From contig JAEYYQ010000169.1 of NCBI GenBank assembly GCA_023428365.1, positions 1 through 5,863 on the forward strand: a DNA stretch of 5,863 nt. The letters are read 5' to 3'. The stretch comes from Pseudomonadota bacterium. Lineage in GTDB: Bacteria > Pseudomonadota > Alphaproteobacteria > Rhizobiales > Hyphomicrobiaceae. Numbering within the stretch: position 1 is the stretch's first letter; every line of letters begins with the position of its first letter. Shown here piece after piece: positions 1-5,257 of the stretch. The notes under the pieces were generated by a model. It ran no database searches, had not been told where the DNA came from, and saw nothing but the letters and a program-made list of their open reading frames with translations. A program made the position numbers and the translations under genes.

Positions 1-765
1 ATAACGCAGCGCGACATCCCAGAAATCATCTTCACCCCATGATGAGGAGAAGGTGAAGCCCGAAAACGCGGGCGAGATATAGCGAACCAGATTGCGTCGA
101 TCACCGTCGCCTACGTTTGCGTTCGCCTGGGAGTTGATGTTGGCCCAGGTCAAGCCGACGATTGACGTGCCGCTCGCCACCGCGAGCAGATCGCCATTCC
201 TGGCACGCAAGAAGAACCCACCGTTGAAGTTGTTGATGTCGGGAGCGGCAAATGAGCCCGCATTTGACAGGTTGATTTCGGTGATGCCGTCCGTGGCCAT
301 ACTGGTGTGGCCGACCCACATGCGGCCCAGACGGTTGGATTCCAGGTACCAGGCACTGTGCCTGAGATCCAGCGATGACGTCGATGACGTATTGTCGTCT
401 ACGAGCTGGCTGACGCCCGCACTGTTGGCGATACGTACACCGATTTCCAACAGGTAGCCGGCGGTCCATTCCGCATTGAGCTTGGCATCGCCGCGGAAGC
501 CAAAGCGCGTACGGCTGTTCTCGTTGGTCACGACGTAGGCGTTTGTCTCTTCGCCATCATCCCAGAACAGCACCGCTTCGTTGACCTGACCATAGACGGT
601 CAGCGATACTTTGCGATTGCCCTTCCGAGCGGTCGTGGCCTCCAGTTCGGCGACCCGCTCTTCGAGGTCGGCACAGCAGTTCCCACCGAGGTCGGCTGCC
701 ATGACTCCCGTAGTCGCGAGCACACTCGCCGCCGCCATGACGGCGAAGCGACTTGTTGTCTTCAT
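1..765 (-). CDS. Outer-membrane porin, alphaproteobacterial type (3' end outside the window)
   Basis: The minus strand is open from ATG at 765-763 to the left edge, giving 255 codons without a stop. The family forms beta-barrel pores for small hydrophilic solutes in the outer membrane. Residues 1-23 are a Sec signal peptide: basic MKTTSR, a hydrophobic core, and a likely cut after VMA (23). The mature N-terminus has a Cys pair (C30, C31) and a short heptad-like segment, DLEERVAELEATTA (33-46), followed by RKVSLTVYGQVNEAVLFW, which reads as the first strand of the barrel. Further on, alternating strands carry family-like motifs such as NSRTRFGFRG, LEIGVRIANS, and near the edge RYISPAFSGFTFSSSWGEDD. 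Family members are usually around 400-450 residues, so roughly 40% is missing here. A GGGGGA tract lies 3 nt before the ATG. The gene is divergent from parE. Porin class is near certain; the substrate cannot be told. Confidence 0.9.
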   Translation of the reverse strand, partial: MKTTSRFAVMAAASVLATTGVMAADLGGNCCADLEERVAELEATTARKGNRKVSLTVYGQVNEAVLFWDDGEETNAYVVTNENSRTRFGFRGDAKLNAEWTAGYLLEIGVRIANSAGVSQLVDDNTSSTSSLDLRHSAWYLESNRLGRMWVGHTSMATDGITEINLSNAGSFAAPDINNFNGGFFLRARNGDLLAVASGTSIVGLTWANINSQANANVGDGDRRNLVRYISPAFSGFTFSSSWGEDDFWDVALRY

Positions 766-857
766 CAGTCCCCCAATCATTGCATTCTCCGATCGTTGAT
801 CCGTGGTTTGCAGAAAGCAGCACGCGCTGCCCGGCGCTCAGCCACGTCCGGTCCGAG

Positions 858-883
858 GTGCACGCACGCGCGTGTGCGCACGC
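858..883. repeat. 26-bp alternating purine-pyrimidine tract, nearly self-complementary
   Basis: Bases 858-883 alternate purine and pyrimidine without a break and are mostly GC and GT/CA steps, the kind of sequence that can adopt Z-DNA under negative supercoiling. Bases 858-881 are also a near-perfect inverted repeat centred at 869/870; the exceptions are one mismatch (862/877) and one G-T pair (864/875). The tract lies about 95 bp upstream of the porin start. Whether it has a function is unknown. Confidence 0.55.
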
Positions 884-890
884 CACTCCG

Positions 891-928
891 ACTGGACGCG
901 ATACGCATGACGCGACTGAACTGGACGC
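891..928. repeat. Direct repeat ACTGGACGC, two copies
   Basis: ACTGGACGC occurs at 891-899 and again at 920-928, 29 bp start to start, close to three helical turns. Read in the porin direction the unit is GCGTCCAGT. The location, 126-163 bp before the porin ATG, would suit a regulator-binding site, but a chance repeat in GC-rich DNA is possible. Confidence 0.3.
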
Positions 929-943
929 TTGGAACTACACAGG

Positions 944-1049
944 GTGCGGCTCTCAAAAGCCCGCCGGGCTTGCTTTCTGCGAAGCGATCCGGGATCCTCG
1001 GGAGAGGGTCCTGGCCGCTTACGAAAGGCCTTGCCGCACAGCGCTTTTT
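944..1049 (+). ncRNA. Candidate structured RNA (branched fold with following U tract)
   Basis: A 7-bp helix pairs GTGCGGC (944-950) with GCCGCAC (1033-1039). It encloses a hairpin AAGCCC-GCC-GGGCTT (957-971) and an 8-bp hairpin with a GGGA loop of the GNRA type (992-1011). A weak GGCC/GGCC arm (1013-1016 with 1027-1030) may add to it. One pair of the GGGA hairpin (T995 with G1008) is a G-U wobble only if the plus strand is the RNA, which favours that strand. TTTTT follows at 1045-1049. I recognise no known RNA family: there is no T-arm consensus as in tRNA and no SRP or RNase P core motif. It may equally be chance pairing in GC-rich DNA, or part of the porin leader on the other strand. Confidence 0.25.
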
Positions 1050-1182
1050 GACGGCGCTTGGCTTGCTGACGAGGTGAGCAGACGCGCGCGGGATGATCCG
1101 CACATTGCCCAAATCGACTGCTGAACGCTCTTGCGTGCATATGGTTCCAACTTGCTACCTATGATTGTATCGTTGCGGACGC

Positions 1183-1206
1183 ATGTGTGGCGGCAACGCC
1201 ACGCAT
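1183..1206 (+). other. Hairpin with GCAA tetraloop upstream of parE
   Basis: ATGTGTGGCG (1183-1192) pairs with CGCCACGCAT (1197-1206) around the loop GCAA, a stable GNRA tetraloop. Nine pairs are Watson-Crick and one (T1186 with G1203) is a G-U wobble on the plus strand. No U tract follows (ATTTCG), so it is a poor terminator. It lies about 205 bp before the chosen parE start, just after the possible -10 TATGAT, and may sit in the parE leader. Confidence 0.4.
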
Positions 1207-1269
1207 TTCGTCAGCGGGGATGCCCGATGATCGTGCTTGCTGGGGGTGCGCCGACTGGCCCCTGCCCCG

Positions 1270-1296
1270 ATGGCTTGCCAACCCTGGCACCGCCAT
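1270..1296 (+). other. Second hairpin in the putative parE leader
   Basis: TGCCA (1276-1280) pairs with TGGCA (1285-1289) around ACCC. After a small internal loop, ATGGC (1270-1274) pairs with GCCAT (1292-1296). The result is a 10-bp interrupted stem 115 bp before the parE ATG. No U tract follows. Its role is unknown. Confidence 0.3.
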
Positions 1297-1411
1297 GCGA
1301 GGTCACGGGCTCGGTTAACGCGTGAGATTCGCCGGCGCGGCCCTTGGCCATTCCCGAACGCTCGCGCCGGACACGTCTCCGGTGCGGTACAACGAGAAGG
1401 CTCCAGCGCGC

Positions 1412-3430
1412 ATGGCCCAATCCCAACGCGACCTTTTCGGAAGGTCAGAGATCGATATGAACGACAAGACGACGGCGCGCGCCCGCAAGATCACGGACGC
1501 TTCCGAGAGCTACACCGCTGCAGATATTGAAGTCCTGGAAGGGCTCGAACCGGTGCGCCGCCGCCCCGGCATGTATATTGGCGGGACGGACGAGAAGGCG
1601 CTGCACCACCTGTTCGCCGAAGTCATCGACAACGCCATGGACGAGGCCGTCGCCGGCCACGCCAACTGGATCGAGGTGCGGATGGAAGCCGACGGCTTCC
1701 TGACCGTGATCGACAACGGCCGCGGCATCCCGGTCGACGCGCACCCTAAGTATAAGGACAAATCCGCCCTCGAAGTCATCATGACGATGCTGCACTCGGG
1801 CGGAAAGTTCGACGGCAAGGCTTACAACACGTCGGGCGGCCTGCACGGCGTCGGCGTCTCGGTCGTCAACGCGCTCGCCGAACTCCTCGAAGTCGAGGTC
1901 GCGCGCGGCCAGCAGCTTTACCGGATGGTGTTCAGCCGCGGTAAAGCGCAGGGCAAGCTGCAGAAGCTTGGCTCGATCATGAACCGGCGCGGCACCAAAG
2001 TCCGCTTCAAGCCGGATGAGCAGATCTTTGGCAAGGGCGTCGCTTTCAAGCCTGGACGCCTGATGCGAATGGCTCGGTCCAAGGCCTATCTGTTCGGCGG
2101 CGTCGAGATTCGCTGGTTCTGCGCTCCCTCACTGATCAAGGACGATACCCCCGCGGAAGCCGTGTTCCACTTCCCCGGTGGTCTGAAGGACTTCCTGACC
2201 GCCAGCATCGAAGGCCGGATCCTCGTCACCAAGGATCTGTTTTCCGGCACCATAAAGACCGAAGCCCAGCACGGATCAGTCGAATGGGCGATCGGCTGGG
2301 TCAGCAACGATGACGGCTTCCAGCACTCTTATTGTAATACCGTGCCCACCCCCGAGGGCGGCACTCACGAGCAAGGCATGCGTCAGGCCCTGATGAAGGG
2401 ACTGAGAGCCTATGGTGAGCTGGTCGGCAACCGCCGCGCGGCGCAGATCACAGCCGAGGATGTGATGGGCACGTCGGTCGCGATGTTGTCGGTGTTCATC
2501 CGCGAGCCCGAGTTCCAGGGTCAGACCAAGGACAAGTTGGCGACGCAGGAAGCGGTTCGCATCGTCGAGAACACGATGCGCGATGCCTTCGATCACTGGC
2601 TCGCCGATTCTCCGCAGCAGGCGACGCGCCTTCTCGAATGGACCATCGAGCAGGCCGAGGAACGTCTGAAGCGCCGCCGCGAGAAGGAAGTCAGCCGCCA
2701 GAGCGCCACACGTCGGCTACGGCTCCCTGGTAAACTCGCCGATTGCACTATTCAGGCAGCTTCAGGCACGGAGATCTTCATCGTCGAGGGTGACTCGGCC
2801 GGTGGCTCAGCCAAGAGCGCGCGCGATCGCGCGACCCAGGCCATTCTGCCTTTGCGCGGTAAGATTCTGAACGTCGCCAACGCCTCCTCCGCCAAACTCG
2901 CGCAGAACCAGTTGCTGTCGGATCTGATCCAGGCGCTGGGTGTCGGCACGGGCGCGAAATATCGGGACGAGGATCTGCGCTACGAGCGCGTGATCGTCAT
3001 GACCGACGCCGACGTCGACGGTGCGCACATTGCATCGCTGCTGATCACGTTCTTCTATCAGGAGATGCCGGAGCTGATCGAGAACGCGCATCTCTTTTTG
3101 GCTGTGCCGCCGCTGTACAAGATCACGCAGGGCGCTCATTCTGAATACGCGCGCGATGACAAGCACAAGGATGAATTGCTGAAGTCTGTCTTCAACGGCC
3201 GCGGCAAAATCGAGATCAGCCGGTTCAAAGGCCTCGGCGAAATGAATGCGCAGCAGCTTAAGGAAACCACCATGCTCCCAGCGCGGCGTACGCTGCTGAG
3301 GGTGGAAATTGCCGAGAGCGATCGCGAGACAATCACCGACGCGGTCAATAGCCTGATGGGATCGAAGCCGGAGGCGCGCTTCCGCTTCATTCAGGAGCAC
3401 GCGGCATTCGCGAAGGATCTGGATATCTAG
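1412..3430 (+). CDS. parE: DNA topoisomerase IV subunit B (ParE), ATPase subunit
   Basis: Topoisomerase IV (ParC2ParE2) decatenates sister chromosomes; ParE binds and hydrolyses ATP and supplies the metal-binding TOPRIM domain. The protein has 672 residues. The GHKL ATPase domain shows E70 and N74 in EVIDNAMDEA, DNGRGIP (101-107) and GGLHGVGVS (142-150). The transducer has the QTK loop (371-373). The TOPRIM domain shows EGDSAGGSAK (E459), PLRGKILNV (480-488) and DADVDGAH (D532, D534, D536), followed by RFKGLGEMN. Length, lack of the large GyrB insertion, and the ATQAILPLRGKILNV and SRFKGLGEMNAQQLKETT stretches match alphaproteobacterial ParE rather than GyrB. I chose ATG 1412 because it keeps DLFG (7-10), a feature of alphaproteobacterial ParE N-termini, and GAGAAGG lies at 1394-1400. 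ATG 1457 (657 residues) would drop DLFG; GTG 1322 has no ribosome site. parC is not adjacent. Confidence 0.95.
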   Translation: MAQSQRDLFGRSEIDMNDKTTARARKITDASESYTAADIEVLEGLEPVRRRPGMYIGGTDEKALHHLFAEVIDNAMDEAVAGHANWIEVRMEADGFLTVIDNGRGIPVDAHPKYKDKSALEVIMTMLHSGGKFDGKAYNTSGGLHGVGVSVVNALAELLEVEVARGQQLYRMVFSRGKAQGKLQKLGSIMNRRGTKVRFKPDEQIFGKGVAFKPGRLMRMARSKAYLFGGVEIRWFCAPSLIKDDTPAEAVFHFPGGLKDFLTASIEGRILVTKDLFSGTIKTEAQHGSVEWAIGWVSNDDGFQHSYCNTVPTPEGGTHEQGMRQALMKGLRAYGELVGNRRAAQITAEDVMGTSVAMLSVFIREPEFQGQTKDKLATQEAVRIVENTMRDAFDHWLADSPQQATRLLEWTIEQAEERLKRRREKEVSRQSATRRLRLPGKLADCTIQAASGTEIFIVEGDSAGGSAKSARDRATQAILPLRGKILNVANASSAKLAQNQLLSDLIQALGVGTGAKYRDEDLRYERVIVMTDADVDGAHIASLLITFFYQEMPELIENAHLFLAVPPLYKITQGAHSEYARDDKHKDELLKSVFNGRGKIEISRFKGLGEMNAQQLKETTMLPARRTLLRVEIAESDRETITDAVNSLMGSKPEARFRFIQEHAAFAKDLDI

Positions 3431-3460
3431 TCGAACGCAAATAGAAATCCGAGCGAATTA

Positions 3461-3493
3461 AAAAGACGTCAGATTGAAAATCTGACGTCTTTT
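3461..3493. terminator. Bidirectional intrinsic terminator between parE and the molybdoenzyme operon
   Basis: AAAAGACGTCAGATT (3461-3475) and AATCTGACGTCTTTT (3479-3493) are perfect reverse complements, 15 bp, around the loop GAA. The outer A/T runs give a T-rich 3' flank on both strands: TTTTGTTTG reading plus and TTTTTTAATTC reading minus. It starts 30 bp after the parE stop and 26 bp beyond the stop of the convergent anchor gene, so it can serve both. Confidence 0.9.
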
Positions 3494-3519
3494 GTTTGTG
3501 AGCGTCTCTGTTTTGCGCT

Positions 3520-4467
3520 CTAAGCAGCGTTCCGTCCGTAGAACAGCATCACGACGTGCTCGGCCTCGGCGAAGAACAGCCAGCGTTCAACCAATACGCC
3601 GACCGCGGCTGAACCCATGGCAAGCAGCGCAAGCAGAAATCCGATAGACCATCCGGCCAGCAGCACCAGAACGGACAACAGCGCCGGGGCGACGAACAGC
3701 AGCACCACCGACATCCGCCGTAGCTTTTGCGCGTGCTTGCGGCCGATCTCAAAGCCCATCTCGCGCATCACGTAGTTAGGTTGTGTATGCGGCGGCTCCA
3801 GCGGGCGTACCTTGCCAAAACGACCGAGGCCCGTCGCCTGCTCAACCGTATAGCTGCGCGTGGCTTCGTCGGATTGCGCCCACGACGCGGCCTTGAGAAT
3901 CCAGGCTGCGGCTAGCGTCACGACGGCGAGCCAGGGTGCCCAGCTCGTCAGGCTACCGAACAGCAGCAGCAGGAAGTTGAGCACCACCGCGCCGGTCGCG
4001 AGTGCAAGCGCGACATAGACCGGCGTCACGAGCGACTGGTGCCACGACCGGATCGTCGGCAGCGAGGCGTAGATCATGCCGGTGCAGACGACAGTCACGA
4101 TAGCCATGATGGCCGCCAAAATTCCTGCCAACGCAAAAATCCCGTCGGTCCGTTCGAGGAAGACCCAGCCGATACCAAGAATGCCGGCCGGGACATAAGT
4201 GGCGACGGCAGCGACGCCTTCGCGCGACAGCCATGACGACCGCCATTGCGAGAACGCACGCCATGCCCTCTCAGGACGGCCGAGATGTGCCGTCGATGCC
4301 AACAAGCCTGCCGTGATGAGTGCGAATGCCAATCCCAGCGCCACGAGGCCAAATGACCATGTCTGGGGCACCAATCCCAGCGGCCCGCAGAGCGCCAGCC
4401 AGAACAGCAGGCCATATCCGGCTCCGGACGAGGTCGTGAAGAAAATCACCGAATAGGCGGGATGCAT
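3520..4467 (-). CDS. soeC: DmsC-type quinone-interacting membrane anchor, probable sulfite dehydrogenase subunit SoeC
   Basis: This 315-residue membrane protein belongs to the DmsC/NrfD-like anchor group, which ties a cytoplasmic-type molybdoenzyme to the inner membrane and exchanges electrons with the quinone pool without haem. Eight hydrophobic helices can be read at about 17-35, 38-58, 86-104, 108-135, 147-170, 176-195, 252-271 and 275-297. The segment AHLGRPERAW followed by SSWLSREG (60-84) is the signature of the DmsC family. A 55-residue hydrophilic loop between helices 6 and 7 holds TGLGRFGKVRPLEPPH and EMGFEIGRKHAQKLRR. The N-terminus MHPAYSVIFFTTSSGAGYGL is as I expect of SoeC-like proteins. 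It is longer than E. coli DmsC (about 287). AGGA at 4477-4474 lies 6 nt before the ATG. It is last in the operon, 34 nt after the iron-sulfur gene. The anchor class is firm; the Soe assignment is inferred from the whole operon. Confidence 0.85.
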   Translation of the reverse strand: MHPAYSVIFFTTSSGAGYGLLFWLALCGPLGLVPQTWSFGLVALGLAFALITAGLLASTAHLGRPERAWRAFSQWRSSWLSREGVAAVATYVPAGILGIGWVFLERTDGIFALAGILAAIMAIVTVVCTGMIYASLPTIRSWHQSLVTPVYVALALATGAVVLNFLLLLFGSLTSWAPWLAVVTLAAAWILKAASWAQSDEATRSYTVEQATGLGRFGKVRPLEPPHTQPNYVMREMGFEIGRKHAQKLRRMSVVLLFVAPALLSVLVLLAGWSIGFLLALLAMGSAAVGVLVERWLFFAEAEHVVMLFYGRNAA

Positions 4468-4501
4468 GGCGTGTCCTGTCAGGCGCAGCGTTGCGACGGC
4501 A

Positions 4502-5257
4502 TTATCGCGAAAGGGCCTTGTCTGCCCACGCGAAGAAGCGCGCAGTCACCGAGTTTCCGTCCCCATGGGCCGAGCTTAGCCGGCTCTCTTTGCCTGGATG
4601 CGCCGTTGTCGCGTCGCGGCGCGGGCGCGGAGGCAGATACTTATTGACCGGTTTGTAGCCTGTCTCCGGCAGCAGATCGTACCCGCCACGCTCGGCGACG
4701 AACTGGGATACCTTGCTGGTCGGATCGCCGAGATCACCGAAGTGGCGCGCCCCTGTCGGACAGGCTTTCACGCACGCGGGCTGGCGATCTTCCGGCGCGA
4801 ACGTCTCGTTATAGATGCGGTCGACGCACAGCGTGCACTTCTTCATCACGCCGTCAGCATAATCGTATTCGCGCGCGCCATACGGACAGGCCCACGAGCA
4901 CAGCTTGCAGCCGATGCACGTATCCGGGTTGACCAGCACGATGCCATCCTCGGCGCGCTTGTAGGATGCGCCGGTCGGACAGACGGTGACACAGGCCGGC
5001 GTCTCGCAGTGCAGACACGAGCGCGGGAAGTGAACCGTACGACTGCGATCGCCCTCGCCCACCTCATATCCGTGAACGCGGTTGAGCCACGCTCCGTGCG
5101 GATCGGCACCGTAGGGATCTTCATCCGTCAGCGGCGCGGAATAACCGCCCGTATTCCATTCCTTGCAGCTCGTCGCGCACGCCTGGCAGCCGACGCAGGT
5201 GTCGAGATCGATGACGAGACCAAGCTTCTTGGTTGTCGTTTCGGGAAGCGTGGTCAT
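4502..5257 (-). CDS. soeB: Four-cluster [4Fe-4S] electron-transfer subunit, probable sulfite dehydrogenase subunit SoeB
   Basis: This 251-residue ferredoxin-like protein passes electrons between the molybdenum subunit and the membrane anchor. All sixteen cluster cysteines are present: C21, C24, C27, C31; C81, C84, C89, C93; C114, C117, C120, C124; and C141, C144, C162, C166. That predicts four [4Fe-4S] clusters, as in DmsB, PsrB and SoeB. No Cys is replaced, so there is no sign of a [3Fe-4S] site as in NarH. There is no signal peptide; members of this family follow their A subunit. The core ends near ERGGYDLLPETGYKPVNKYLPP (188-210, shown in part), after which a 40-residue charged tail ends in a possible amphipathic helix, ARFFAWADKALSR. 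The ATG overlaps the stop of the upstream catalytic gene (ATGA, 5257-5254), and GGGAGGG lies 6 nt before it. DmsB, PhsB or PsrB are alternatives, but the family is certain. Confidence 0.88.
   Translation of the reverse strand: MTTLPETTTKKLGLVIDLDTCVGCQACATSCKEWNTGGYSAPLTDEDPYGADPHGAWLNRVHGYEVGEGDRSRTVHFPRSCLHCETPACVTVCPTGASYKRAEDGIVLVNPDTCIGCKLCSWACPYGAREYDYADGVMKKCTLCVDRIYNETFAPEDRQPACVKACPTGARHFGDLGDPTSKVSQFVAERGGYDLLPETGYKPVNKYLPPRPRRDATTAHPGKESRLSSAHGDGNSVTARFFAWADKALSR

Larger units (their letters stand above)
766..1411. other. Long intergenic region between divergent porin and parE
   Basis: These 646 bases carry no gene I can support. Open frames here lack family resemblance, ribosome sites and the residue mix of real proteins. 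Because the flanking genes diverge, both promoters should lie here. No clean -35/-10 pair is visible; TATGAT at 1160-1165 is a plausible -10 for parE but has no good -35 at the usual distance. The region holds an alternating purine-pyrimidine tract (858-883), a 9-bp direct repeat (891-899 and 920-928), a possible branched RNA fold (944-1049) and two further hairpins (1183-1206 and 1270-1296). The porin leader is therefore unusually structured. Confidence 0.7.

Noticed and set aside
92..469. Open frames of about 120 codons on both strands at the left end
   Set aside because: They overlap the porin gene, whose frame has a signal peptide and clear porin motifs. They are shadows.
810..980. 10-bp inverted repeat GCAGAAAGCA (810-819) and TGCTTTCTGC (971-980)
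   Set aside because: Perfect but short, with a 151-bp gap and no other support. A match of this length in a 650-bp region is not surprising enough.
944..1039. tRNA-like reading of the 7-bp closing helix with three arms (for example a long-variable-arm tRNA)
   Set aside because: No T-arm consensus (GTTCRANNC) is present, the last 17 bases before the closing strand do not form a 5-bp stem, and no anticodon arm fits.
753..1124. Plus-strand open frame of 123 codons and minus-strand frames of about 100 codons in the intergenic region
   Set aside because: No family resemblance, no convincing ribosome site, several overlapping frames of similar length, and residue mix typical of random GC-rich DNA.
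2807..3400. 197-codon open frame on the minus strand inside parE
   Set aside because: It is fully antisense to the conserved TOPRIM region of parE, and its composition (many R, L, Q, H) is that of a shadow frame.
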